DNA of 64,000 nt, taken from Sphingomonadales bacterium (GTDB taxonomy: Bacteria; Pseudomonadota; Alphaproteobacteria; Sphingomonadales; Sphingomonadaceae). Numbering within the stretch: position 1 is the stretch's first letter; every line of letters starts with the position of its first letter. Positions 45,245-53,323 of the stretch are shown piece by piece. The stretch lies in assembly GCA_027486895.1 (NCBI GenBank), contig JAIXOE010000033.1, positions 25,548 through 89,547 on the forward strand. The letters are read 5' to 3'. The notes below the pieces were generated by a model. That model saw only the letters and a list, made by a program, of their open reading frames with translations, was not told the DNA's origin and ran no database searches. The position numbers and the translations under genes are program-made.

Positions 45245-45526
45245 TTAACTGACCTGAACGCCCTTCCAAAAGGCGATGCGGTCGGTAATTTCGGATGCTG
45301 CGGATTTGGGTTCAGGATAATACCAGGCGGCATCGGCGTTGGTTTTGCCATCAACGATCAGCGAATGATAATGCGCGGTGCCTTTCCATCCGCAGACCGA
45401 GGTTTTGTCGCTGCCCTGAAGGAAATCGACATTCACGGAATCGCGCGGGAAATAATGATTGCCCTCGACCACCACCGTGTCATCCGACTGCGCAATGATG
45501 GATCCGTTCCAGCGTGCGACGACCAT
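45245..45526 (-). CDS. DUF427 domain protein
   Basis: The 93-residue protein reads VVARWNGSIIAQSDDTVVVEGNHYFPRDSVNVDFLQGSDKTSVCGWKGTAHYHSL, the DUF427 (NTPase-like) core with the CGWKG-type motif and a closing WYYPEP. DUF427 proteins are small cytoplasmic proteins of unknown role, sometimes called nucleotidyltransferase-like. It follows the ArsC/Spx-like gene after 15 bases. Confidence 0.87.
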   Translation of the reverse strand: MVVARWNGSIIAQSDDTVVVEGNHYFPRDSVNVDFLQGSDKTSVCGWKGTAHYHSLIVDGKTNADAAWYYPEPKSAASEITDRIAFWKGVQVS

Positions 45527-45541
45527 ATCGATTTCCTTGTT

Positions 45542-45889
45542 CTAGAAAGTTTCGCCATCATAGACCGCCGGGCTAAACCCGACCAGCAAAGTCTTGCCAC
45601 CTTCGACCACTGGCCGTTTGATCATCGACGGGTTGGCAATCATCAACGCGATGGCCTTGGCCTCGTCAATGTCGGCCTTGTCGCTGTCGGGCAGTTTCTT
45701 GAACGTGGTGCCAGCCTTGTTGAGCAGCTTTTCCCAACCGACTTGGCTCGCCCAGCGCGCAAGATGCTCTTCGGTCACCCCGACCTTTTTATAATCGTGA
45801 AATGCAAAGCTGACACCGCGCGCATCAAGATAGGTCCGCGCCTTTTTGACGGTGTCGCAATTGGGAATGCCGTAAACTGTGAAGGTCAT
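45542..45889 (-). CDS. ArsC/Spx-family thioredoxin-fold protein (YffB-like)
   Basis: The 115-residue protein begins VYGIPNCDTVKKARTYLDARGV and has NPSMIKRPVVEGG, the YffB/Spx signature. The single Cys12 at the CxxS-type site suggests a glutathione-dependent thiol role; arsenate reduction is possible but not shown for YffB-type proteins. Its start overlaps the purT stop by four bases. Confidence 0.87.
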   Translation of the reverse strand: MTFTVYGIPNCDTVKKARTYLDARGVSFAFHDYKKVGVTEEHLARWASQVGWEKLLNKAGTTFKKLPDSDKADIDEAKAIALMIANPSMIKRPVVEGGKTLLVGFSPAVYDGETF

Positions 45890-47073
45890 GACGCTGGTCC
45901 GTAATTGATCGTAATTTTCTCTGCCGCAGCCACCGCAATTGCGCGCGCTGCATCCGTGTCACCGTTGTTCACGCGCGCCAGCGTTACTGCCATGCGGCGA
46001 TAGGGGCGGGTAACGGGCTTGCCGAAGATGCGCGCGTCGACGAACGCCTCATCGGTGCCAAGCGCAAGCGCATCGGCGAGGCCGGTGATCGTGAAATCTA
46101 CCGCATCGCGGTCGGCAAGGACAACCGCGCTGGCAGACGCGCCTAGCAAGTTGATGTCCGGAATCGGCAGGCCCAAAATCGCGCGTGCGTGCAGGTCAAA
46201 CTCGGTCAATGTCTGGGACACCAACGTGACCATGCCTGTGTCATGCGGACGCGGGCTGAGTTCCGAGAAGATGACCTCATCGCCCTTCACGAAAAATTCG
46301 ACACCGAACAGGCCATAGCCGCCAAGCGCGTCCACAACCTTCGCCGCCATATCCTGCGCTGATTTCAGCGCTGCGTTCGACATTGCCGCCGGTTGCCAGC
46401 TTTCGCGATAATCGCCGCGTTCCTGACGATGGCCAATTGGCGGGCAGAAATGGACGCCGTCGCGCGCACGCACCGTCAGCAGGGTAATTTCATAATCGAA
46501 GTCGATAAATTGTTCAGCAATCACGCGCAGCCGGTCGCCGCGCATCCCGGCGGCGGCATAATCCCATGATGCGTCGATATCGGCGTTAGTCCGCATCGTG
46601 CTTTGCCCTTTGCCCGATGACGACATCACGGGCTTAACCACCAACGGCAGGCCAAGCTGTGCCACGGCGGCGTGCAATTCTTCGCGGCTTTCAGCGTATA
46701 GATAGCGCGACGTGTTCAGCCCCAATTCGGACGCCGCCAGATCGCGGATCGCATCGCGGTTCATGGTCAGCTGCGCCGCGCGCGCCGACGGCACGACGGT
46801 GAAGCCCTTGGCTTCATAATCGGCGAGCACTTCGGTGCGGATCGCCTCAATCTCGGGCACGATAAAATCGGGCTGATGCTTTTCAATCGCCGTGCCAAGC
46901 GCTGCGCCGTCGAGCATCGAAAACACTTCGGCTTCGTCCGCGACCTGCATCGCTGGGGCCTTGGCATAGCTGTCACACGCAATGACATGACAGCCAAGCC
47001 GCTTGGCCGCGATCACAAATTCACGCCCCAGTTCGCCCGAACCCAGCAGAAGTATTTTTGCAGTTGGTGTCAT
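45886..47073 (-). CDS. purT: Formate-dependent phosphoribosylglycinamide formyltransferase
   Basis: The 395-residue ATP-grasp enzyme has ILLLGSGELGREFVIAAKRLGCHVIACDSY, VVKPVMSSSGKGQSTMRTNADI, and GYGLFGVEFFVKGDEVIFSELSPRPHDTGMVTL. It formylates GAR with formate and ATP, an alternative to PurN in purine synthesis. It sits in a purine-related operon with guaA. It overlaps both the ArsC/Spx-like gene and the TIGR03643 gene by four bases. Confidence 0.93.
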   Translation of the reverse strand: MTPTAKILLLGSGELGREFVIAAKRLGCHVIACDSYAKAPAMQVADEAEVFSMLDGAALGTAIEKHQPDFIVPEIEAIRTEVLADYEAKGFTVVPSARAAQLTMNRDAIRDLAASELGLNTSRYLYAESREELHAAVAQLGLPLVVKPVMSSSGKGQSTMRTNADIDASWDYAAAGMRGDRLRVIAEQFIDFDYEITLLTVRARDGVHFCPPIGHRQERGDYRESWQPAAMSNAALKSAQDMAAKVVDALGGYGLFGVEFFVKGDEVIFSELSPRPHDTGMVTLVSQTLTEFDLHARAILGLPIPDINLLGASASAVVLADRDAVDFTITGLADALALGTDEAFVDARIFGKPVTRPYRRMAVTLARVNNGDTDAARAIAVAAAEKITINYGPAS

Positions 47074-47279
47074 TTATAATGCTCCCGCCGGTCGCCGAAA
47101 TCACGCACACGCTTGCGCCACGTGCGATAGCTGCCGGGCTTAAGCTGCTTGCGCATAATTGCCTTTATCTCGTCAGGTGTAACGCCGTGCTGCGCTGAAA
47201 TCTGTGTAAAACTGATATGGTCGGACAGCGCCATTTCAATGATCTCGCTGATCTGCGCGGGGGTGAGTTCAACCGCCAT
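47070..47279 (-). CDS. TIGR03643-type small protein
   Basis: The 69-residue basic protein reads LTPAQISEIIEMALSDHISFTQISAQHGVTPDEIKAIMRKQLKPGSYRTWRKRV, a helix-turn-helix-like layout of the TIGR03643 (DUF2805) family. It may bind nucleic acid; no function is known. It lies three bases after the GNAT gene and overlaps purT. Confidence 0.82.
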   Translation of the reverse strand: MAVELTPAQISEIIEMALSDHISFTQISAQHGVTPDEIKAIMRKQLKPGSYRTWRKRVRDFGDRREHYK

Positions 47280-47282
47280 CCG

Positions 47283-47555
47283 TTAGACCCCAAACAGATT
47301 CTGCCAGCGCGGGTCGGACTTTGCGACCTTCACCAGAAACGGACAGGTCGGCCGTGCTTTGACGCCCATCGCTTCGATCTGTTCAAACACACCCTTGGCA
47401 AGTCGCGCGCCTGCACCAGTCCCGCGCAAGGCAGGCGGCACTTCGGCATGCGGCAAGACCATCACGTCACCATCCCAACGAATCGTCACAAAGGCGTCGC
47501 CAGCCTCGGTTGGCATGTTGAAGCGATTGCGTTCGGGTTCGTAGGTAATTGCCAT
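47283..47555 (-). CDS. YjdJ-type small GNAT N-acetyltransferase
   Basis: The 90-residue protein has the short GNAT form: ITYEPERNRFNMPTEAGDAFVTIRWDGDVMVLPHAEVPPALRGTGAGARLAKGVFEQIEAMG with the acetyl-CoA loop RGTGAG, and ARPTCPFLVKV at the end. Such mini-GNATs may acetylate proteins or polyamines, but their substrates are unclear. It follows guaA after 13 bases. Confidence 0.85.
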   Translation of the reverse strand: MAITYEPERNRFNMPTEAGDAFVTIRWDGDVMVLPHAEVPPALRGTGAGARLAKGVFEQIEAMGVKARPTCPFLVKVAKSDPRWQNLFGV

Positions 47556-47568
47556 GGCTGTTTAAGCC

Positions 47569-49143
47569 TTATTCCCACTCAATCGTTCCGGGTGGTTTTG
47601 ACGTATAGTCATAAACCACGCGGTTGATGCCTTTGACTTCGTTGATGATACGCGTTGAAACACGGCTCAGGAACGCGCTTTCGAACGGATAGATGTCCGC
47701 GGTCATGCCATCGGTCGATGTCACTGCGCGCAAGGCGCAGACATTGTCATAAGTCCGGCCATCGCCCATCACGCCGACGGTGCGGACGGGCAGCAAGACC
47801 GCGAACGCCTGCCAAATGGCGTCATATAGTCCAGCGTTGCGGATTTCTTCGAGATAGACCGCGTCCGCCTTGCGCAACACGTCGCAACGTTCCTTGGTCA
47901 CTTCGCCGGGAATGCGGATGGCGAGGCCGGGGCCAGGGAAGGGATGGCGACCGACGAACTGGTCATTGAGGCCAAGCTCGCGGCCCAAGGCGCGCACTTC
48001 GTCCTTGAATAACTCGCGCAACGGCTCGACCAGCTTCATGTTCATCCGTGCGGGTAGGCCGCCGACATTATGATGGCTTTTGATCGTGACCGAAGGCCCG
48101 CCGGTGAAGCTGACGCTTTCGATGACGTCGGGGTAAAGCGTGCCTTGCGCAAGGAAATCAGCGCCGCCGATTTTCTTGGCTTCTTCCTCAAACACATTGA
48201 TGAACTCGCCGCCAATGAATTTGCGCTTCTTTTCGGGGTCCGTAACGCCAGCCAATCCAGCCATGAAGCGTTTTTCGGCATCCACGACGACGAGGGGGAT
48301 ATTGTAATGATCGCGGAACAGGGTTTCGACCTGTTCGCGCTCGTTCATGCGCAGCAGGCCGTGGTCGACGAAAACGCACGTCAGTTGTGCGCCAATCGCT
48401 TCGTGGATGAGGATGGCCGCGACTGAGCTGTCGACGCCGCCCGAAAGCCCGCAAATGACGCGGCCGGAGCCAACCTGCGCGCGGATTTCGGCAATCTTGG
48501 TCGCGCGGAACTCCGCCATCGTCCAGTCACCGGCTAGGCCGCAAACATTGTGGACAAAGCTGGAAATCAGCTTTGCGCCATCGGGGGTGTGCACGACTTC
48601 TGGGTGGAACTGGATGCCATAATATTGCCGCGCTTCGTCGGCGATGAACGCATATGGCGCGCCGTCGCTGGTGGCGACAACTTCAAAGCCGGGGGCAAGG
48701 CTCGTGACCTTGTCGCCATGGCTCATCCACACCTGATGCTTGTCGCCGGTCGCCCATAGGCCATCAAACAAAGCGCAAGGCTTTTCAACTTCGATAAATG
48801 CACGGCCAAATTCGCCGCCTTCGCCTTCGCTGACATGGCCGCCCAGCTGCATCATCATGGTCTGCTGGCCATAGCAGATGCCAAGGATGGGCAGGCCGCT
48901 GTCGAACACGCATTGTGGCGCACGCGGTGAATCTGCTTGCGTGGTTGATGCGGGGCCGCCCGACAGGATGATGCCCTTTGGCTTCATGCGTGCGAATGCG
49001 GCTTCAGCGGAATTGAACGGCGCAATTTCTGAATAGACCCCGGCCTCGCGCACACGGCGTGCAATCAATTGAGTCACTTGTGACCCGAAATCGATGATCA
49101 GGATGGAATCGGAAGGTTGAGCGTGTGTTTTGGATTCTGGCAT
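47569..49143 (-). CDS. guaA: GMP synthase (glutamine-hydrolysing)
   Basis: The 524-residue protein has an N-terminal class I glutamine amidotransferase ([33 protein letters not shown] with nucleophile Cys; YGIQFHPEV) and the ATP-PPase domain [23 protein letters not shown], ending with the dimer domain [18 protein letters not shown] and PPGTIEWE. It converts XMP to GMP. I start at MPESKTHAQ (49143); the 95-codon upstream open frame covers the promoter and the opposite TetR gene start and is not GuaA-like. Confidence 0.95.
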   Translation of the reverse strand: MPESKTHAQPSDSILIIDFGSQVTQLIARRVREAGVYSEIAPFNSAEAAFARMKPKGIILSGGPASTTQADSPRAPQCVFDSGLPILGICYGQQTMMMQLGGHVSEGEGGEFGRAFIEVEKPCALFDGLWATGDKHQVWMSHGDKVTSLAPGFEVVATSDGAPYAFIADEARQYYGIQFHPEVVHTPDGAKLISSFVHNVCGLAGDWTMAEFRATKIAEIRAQVGSGRVICGLSGGVDSSVAAILIHEAIGAQLTCVFVDHGLLRMNEREQVETLFRDHYNIPLVVVDAEKRFMAGLAGVTDPEKKRKFIGGEFINVFEEEAKKIGGADFLAQGTLYPDVIESVSFTGGPSVTIKSHHNVGGLPARMNMKLVEPLRELFKDEVRALGRELGLNDQFVGRHPFPGPGLAIRIPGEVTKERCDVLRKADAVYLEEIRNAGLYDAIWQAFAVLLPVRTVGVMGDGRTYDNVCALRAVTSTDGMTADIYPFESAFLSRVSTRIINEVKGINRVVYDYTSKPPGTIEWE

Positions 49144-49233
49144 GGCCAGCCGATAGTGATTGCGGCCGCCGCTGTCCAGTTGCCCCGGTGACTTTGCCCT
49201 TTGCCCTGACGCGTTTCGGTGCGCTATAGTATA

Positions 49234-49761
49234 ATGGTGACGAAACCTGATACCAGACGCGCCGACATCATACAGCGACTGACTGCCTATGTCCTTGCAG
49301 AAGGGCTTTCGGCATCGAGCCTGCGTCCGCTTGCGAAAGCCGCAGGCACCAGCGATCGGATGCTGCTCTATTACTTCAAGGATAAATCCGAAATCATCAC
49401 CGTTGTGTTGGAACAGATTTCGGCGCAACTGGTCGAGATGATTGGGGATCGCACCGCGACCGAGCCCATGCCGATGGACGCACTGCGCCGTAAATTGGCA
49501 GGGGTTTTGTTCGAGGACGCTCTATGGCCCTATATGCGGATCTGGCTCGAGGTCGCCTCACGCGCGGCAATGGGTGACCCATTTTACCGCGCGGTCGGCG
49601 AACAGATTGGCCGCGGATTTCTGGAATGGGGCAAAATGCAGTTGCAATCGGACAGTGACGCGCAACGCGATATCGATGCCGCGCAATTACTCGTCAGCAT
49701 CGAAGGGATGCTGTTCCTGAAAAGCATTGGCCTTGACGACGTTAACGCCAATGCACTTTAG
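49234..49761 (+). CDS. TetR-family transcriptional regulator
   Basis: The 175-residue protein has the TetR N-terminal DNA-binding domain ([51 protein letters not shown]) and a ligand domain with [34 protein letters not shown]. It is divergent from guaA. The region just before the ATG has TATAGT and no ribosome site, so the message could be leaderless. It overlaps the 3' end of a convergent small membrane protein gene by four bases, which might be its target or merely a neighbour. Confidence 0.88.
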   Translation: MVTKPDTRRADIIQRLTAYVLAEGLSASSLRPLAKAAGTSDRMLLYYFKDKSEIITVVLEQISAQLVEMIGDRTATEPMPMDALRRKLAGVLFEDALWPYMRIWLEVASRAAMGDPFYRAVGEQIGRGFLEWGKMQLQSDSDAQRDIDAAQLLVSIEGMLFLKSIGLDDVNANAL

Positions 49762-50108
49762 CGCCTGAGCGTTGCCCGCGCCGGTCCGAGCAACATGGCG
49801 GCAATGTCACCCTTTGTCTGATAGCTCACCACAAGCAGATATCCTGCCAGAAACGGCGCGCCAAGATTAAACGCGGCAAATCCAAGAACGAGCCCTGCCA
49901 CGGTAAATTGGTGACGCCATGCGACCCAGAATCCCGAAAATATCAGAAAGCATAAAAAGTCGAGATTGAACTGCCCGCGCCACGTCATGTCCGCCATGTC
50001 GCCGAAAAATATTGGGAAAAGCCCCATGCCATGGTTTGCGATGGTGATTGCGGTGTAGGCGCCGACAACGGCAATGATGGTGATAAGTAACAGACGGAAC
50101 AAGGTCAT
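49758..50108 (-). CDS. Small multi-pass membrane protein, unknown function
   Basis: The 116-residue protein has about three membrane helices (LFRLLLITIIAVVGAYTAITI, FNLDFLCFLIFSGFWVAW, VAGLVLGFAAFNLGAPFLAGYLLVVSY). It resembles small membrane proteins often encoded next to TetR regulators, but I know no function. The gene is convergent with the TetR gene and overlaps it by four bases. Confidence 0.7.
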   Translation of the reverse strand: MTLFRLLLITIIAVVGAYTAITIANHGMGLFPIFFGDMADMTWRGQFNLDFLCFLIFSGFWVAWRHQFTVAGLVLGFAAFNLGAPFLAGYLLVVSYQTKGDIAAMLLGPARATLRR

Positions 50109-50210
50109 GGATGCGCCTCCGAAAACGGGTGCGTCTTCCTAACAAAATGTAGCGACTGCTACAATATCTATTTTCCGGTCTGGTAGCGTCCCTAAAAAAT
50201 ACCGATCCGC

Positions 50211-50279
50211 GTCATCCTGAACTTGTTTCAGGATAACAAATCACGGTGGCGTGTTATCCTGAAACAAGTTCAGGATGAC
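50211..50279. repeat. Interspersed inverted repeat (GTCATCCTGAAC family), copy 1
   Basis: A 28-base arm starting GTCATCCTGAACTTG is perfectly inverted after a 13-base centre. The same arm occurs at 57231-57301 with a different centre. It lies in the 230-base gap between the small membrane protein gene and xthA, where I see nothing else. Confidence 0.85.
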
Positions 50280-50336
50280 GATTCTTTCGTGCCAGGAATA
50301 CCGAACTATTAGCGTTGAGAATCCCCAAGTGTGGCC

Positions 50337-51110
50337 TTAGTCCGTCAGTTCGACCCAAGTAGGCGCATGGTCGCTCGCCTTTTCCCGGCCGCGATGGTCC
50401 TTGTCGACGCCGCATGATGACAAGCGGTCGGCAACCACTGGGCTCAGCAAGAGATGGTCAATGCGAAAGCCATGGTCGCGCTGCCATGCACCCGCCTGAA
50501 AATCCCAGAATGTCCAGATGCCCCCTTGCGGATAATGCGTGGCGAGCGCGTCGGTCCATCCCTGACCCAGAAGCGCACGGTAGGCCGCAATGCTCTCCGG
50601 CTGGCGCAACGCATCGTCCAACATCGCGCCCGGCGCCCAGATGTCATGCGCGTGCGGGATGACATTATAGTCACCCGCCAGAACGGCGGGGATTTCCGCG
50701 GCCAATAATTCCGCGGCGCGGTCATACAAGCGCTTCATCCATGCAAGCTTATAGTCGAATTTGGGTCCCGGCAGCGGGTTCCCATTGGGCAGGTAAATGC
50801 TCGCAACGCGGATGCCAAAAACATCAGCCTCCAGATAACGGGCATGTTCGTCTTCGGGGTCGCCAGGCAAAGTGCGCTGTGCTTCGACAGGCTGCGCGCC
50901 CTTGGCGAGGATGGCTACGCCATTGAAAGACTTTTGCCCATGCCAAATGGCGCCATAGCCAGCGCGTTCAAACTCTTCGACCGGAAAGCCTTCGTCCTGC
51001 GACTTGACCTCTTGCAGACAGGCGATGTCGGGCTGGGTTTCTTCAAGCCACTCAAGCAGGCGGGGAAGGCGGGCTTTGACGCCGTTGATGTTGTAAGTCG
51101 CAATACGCAT
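50337..51110 (-). CDS. xthA: Exodeoxyribonuclease III
   Basis: The 257-residue protein has the EEP-fold motifs MRIATYNINGVKARLPRLLEWLEETQPDIACLQEVKSQD (catalytic Glu), NGVAILAK, AGDYNVIPHAHDIW and the late RIDHLLLS and KASDHAPTWVEL. It is an apurinic/apyrimidinic endonuclease and 3'-exonuclease in base-excision repair. The 5' end follows a short gap to the erpA gene. Confidence 0.94.
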   Translation of the reverse strand: MRIATYNINGVKARLPRLLEWLEETQPDIACLQEVKSQDEGFPVEEFERAGYGAIWHGQKSFNGVAILAKGAQPVEAQRTLPGDPEDEHARYLEADVFGIRVASIYLPNGNPLPGPKFDYKLAWMKRLYDRAAELLAAEIPAVLAGDYNVIPHAHDIWAPGAMLDDALRQPESIAAYRALLGQGWTDALATHYPQGGIWTFWDFQAGAWQRDHGFRIDHLLLSPVVADRLSSCGVDKDHRGREKASDHAPTWVELTD

Positions 51111-51142
51111 GCGCGCGACCCTAGCCGCGCATGGCTATTGCA

Positions 51143-51478
51143 TCAAACCGAAAAGCTGGATCCGCAACCGCAACCGGCTTGTGCCTGTGGGTTGGTAACC
51201 TTGAAGCTCTTTCCGCCAAGCGATTCGACGAAATCAACCGCCGAGCCACGCACCAGATCAAGGCTGATGGGGTCGACGACCAAAGACGCACCTTCGCCTT
51301 GTGCGGTGATATCATCTGCCTCGACGCTGTCAGCGAGGCCGAAACGATATTGAAAACCCGAACAACCGCCACCTTCAACCGACAGCCTAAGCACGGGATC
51401 TTTCCCGAGCTTGGTTGCGATTTCGGCCACGCGGCGCGCGGCATTGGCTGTCATGGAAATGACTTCGGTTTCGCTCAT
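51143..51478 (-). CDS. erpA: Iron-sulfur cluster insertion protein, ErpA/IscA family
   Basis: The 111-residue protein has the A-type carrier signature with three Cys: LSVEGGGCSGFQYRF and the C-terminal GCGCGSSFSV. It delivers [2Fe-2S] or [4Fe-4S] clusters to target enzymes. I use the ATG at 51478 (MSETEVISM); another in-frame Met lies six codons upstream. It may be cotranscribed with xthA, 32 bases away. Confidence 0.9.
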   Translation of the reverse strand: MSETEVISMTANAARRVAEIATKLGKDPVLRLSVEGGGCSGFQYRFGLADSVEADDITAQGEGASLVVDPISLDLVRGSAVDFVESLGGKSFKVTNPQAQAGCGCGSSFSV

Positions 51479-51587
51479 AGGGGATATGTAAGCCATGCTT
51501 CGGATAAAGAAAAGGGGCGGCGCAGTATCCCGCGCCAGCCCCCAAGATTACACCCTCTCCCAAAGGTGATGCGTTTGGCCTGTCCGC

Positions 51588-52319
51588 TTACTCTCCGTCA
51601 GCAGGACCGCCGATAGCAGTGCTATCAGTAGTTTTTGCAGCGAGCAAGATTTTTGCGCCGCTTGGGTCAGATTTCATCGGCGACAAGAATGCCGTCGGGT
51701 TGATGGCTTCACCGGCGATGCGTACTTCATAATGCAGGTGGCTTCCGGTGGAGCGGCCAGTCGAGCCCATATAGCCCAATATGTCGCCCTTGCGGATGCG
51801 CTGGCCAGGTGCAACGTTCATGGCCGACAAATGGCCGTAGCGCGTCTGAACGGCGTTGCCGTGGTTGATTTCTACGAATTTGCCATAGCCGCCAACCCAT
51901 TCAGCGCGGCCAATGGTGCCGTCTGCTGTTGCGAAAATAGGTGTGCCCACTGGGCCGGGAATGTCGATGCCCTTGTGATTGCGGCTGGCGCCACGCGTTG
52001 GGGCGTTGCGATTGCCATAACCGCTGGAGAATTTCATTATTTCAACTGGGTTGATCGATGGAACAGCAACTTCAACCTTGGTTGTGGTGCCGTTGATGCG
52101 GCCCCAGCTGTCATTCAACGCGCGAAATTCAGGGTCCGACACGCCAAGAGCGGTCTGGTTAGCCTTCAAATCTTCTGGAGAAATACGGAAAGTGTCTGAA
52201 GAGGCGGCGGCTGAGTTGGCGAAAGATGGTGTTGCTGCGGTGAAAGCGGCGACCATTACAAAAGCAGATACAGCTTTAAGGATCAGTGATTGGCGAGTTG
52301 CCAAAGCGCTGGATACCAT
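51588..52319 (-). CDS. M23-family peptidoglycan metallopeptidase, exported
   Basis: The 243-residue protein has a signal peptide (SAFVMVAAFTAATPSFA) and the M23 domain: GASRNHKGIDIPGPVGTPIFATADGTIGRAEW with the first His and Asp, HGNAVQTRYGHLSAM and GSHLHYEVRIAG with the HxH zinc ligands. It cuts peptidoglycan cross-links or activates amidases in the periplasm. The N-terminal 75 residues have no recognisable domain. Confidence 0.9.
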   Translation of the reverse strand: MVSSALATRQSLILKAVSAFVMVAAFTAATPSFANSAAASSDTFRISPEDLKANQTALGVSDPEFRALNDSWGRINGTTTKVEVAVPSINPVEIMKFSSGYGNRNAPTRGASRNHKGIDIPGPVGTPIFATADGTIGRAEWVGGYGKFVEINHGNAVQTRYGHLSAMNVAPGQRIRKGDILGYMGSTGRSTGSHLHYEVRIAGEAINPTAFLSPMKSDPSGAKILLAAKTTDSTAIGGPADGE

Positions 52320-52848
52320 AATGTGTCATTACCTTAATGTTGCGACCCGCGCTTTTACGCAGTCCCGAAGTTTGACCAAGGCAGTTGACCTGCCCACCCC
52401 TTATGAGAAGCGTGGTGTCCGATGGTTCAAATGAATGCAACATTCCCGTCATAATCGCGGGACAAACCGCCGCTCAAACGCGTTGAGTCGTTGAATGGAG
52501 GCTATAGCGACCATCCAAAGTGGCGGTTTACCAGTATTTTCCAGTAAGGTTTCGGTAATAACTGGCGCTCGGAACAACCCACCGCAAACTGATTTGTTCC
52601 CGCTAAGACGTACGAAATTTCGTCATTAAAGCTAGCATTACGCATGCAAACGGTCACCGAATCGCCCGATGCTTCGAATCGGGTGATGGTTACCCGTTGT
52701 CAGTTGCAAGTTGCCCGGCTGAAGATACCGTAGTCCTGAGCAGCAGGCGCGTAGTGTCTGCGACCGTCGAAGGACGGGAGAAGGGCAGGATCGTTAAACG
52801 CCCTTCGACAGGCTCAGGGCTACGGTTTCCAAATAGGAATCGAGCGTT
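52320..52848. other. Intergenic region, no convincing gene
   Basis: About 530 bases hold no supported coding frame. They contain the inverted pair GGAACAA (52571-52577) / TTGTTCC (52594-52600), the palindrome ACGAAATTTCGT (52612-52623) and an imperfect inverted repeat (52728-52741 with 52812-52825, CCGTAGTCCTGAGC against GCTCAGGGCTACGG). The last resembles the CCTTCGAC/GGCTCAGGG-type repeats common between genes in this group. The M23 promoter lies here. Confidence 0.5.
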
Positions 52849-53313
52849 TCAGCCGATCGCCTTCGCCGCAGCCAATACCTCAGCCGCGTGATCCTTGACC
52901 TTTACCTTGCGCCACACCTGCGCGACCTTGCCGTCTTTGCCGACCAGATAGGTTGACCGATCAATGCCCATATAGCTTTTGCCGTACATTGATTTTTCGA
53001 CCCAAGCGCCCATTTGCTCCGTCGCGTCGCTGGCTTCGTCCGACAGCAAAGTGACATTGAGTTCATATTTCGCGGCAAACTTGGCAAGCTTAGCGGGCTT
53101 GTCCTTGGACATGCCGTAAACTGGGCAATTCAGCGCCGCAAAATCCGCGGAAAGTGTGGTGAAATCCTTCGCCTCATTGGTGCAACCGGGCGTGTCCGCC
53201 TTCGGGTAGAAATAGAGCACCAGCGGGCCATTGAGCGCCGCCAGATTAACCGCATTGCCTGCGCTGTCCGCAACGGTGACGTCGGGCAGGGTGTCGTTAA
53301 CATCGGTCATCAC
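52849..53313 (-). CDS. bcp: Thioredoxin-dependent peroxiredoxin (BCP/PrxQ type)
   Basis: The 154-residue protein has the peroxidatic site FYPKADTPGCTNEAKDFTTL (PGCT), the usual AxxxGIxP-like variant ALNCPVYGMSKD, and ends RKVKVKDHAAEVLAAA. It reduces hydroperoxides with thioredoxin. The resolving Cys five residues after the peroxidatic Cys is absent here; a Cys in ALNCP may replace it, as in atypical PrxQ. It follows glnE after 10 bases. Confidence 0.9.
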   Translation of the reverse strand: MMTDVNDTLPDVTVADSAGNAVNLAALNGPLVLYFYPKADTPGCTNEAKDFTTLSADFAALNCPVYGMSKDKPAKLAKFAAKYELNVTLLSDEASDATEQMGAWVEKSMYGKSYMGIDRSTYLVGKDGKVAQVWRKVKVKDHAAEVLAAAKAIG

Positions 53314-53323
53314 TTATTCCTTT

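Noticed and set aside
49225..49235. TATAGT/TATAAT as a strong housekeeping promoter for the TetR gene
   Set aside because: The better hexamer overlaps the start codon and no -35 at proper spacing is convincing; left as a possible leaderless start only.
49144..49428. N-terminal extension of guaA
   Set aside because: It covers the divergent TetR start and promoter; GuaA length is complete from 49143.
52571..52600. GGAAC-type extracytoplasmic-sigma promoter
   Set aside because: The expected CGTT -10 element at the right distance is absent; the pair reads better as an inverted repeat.
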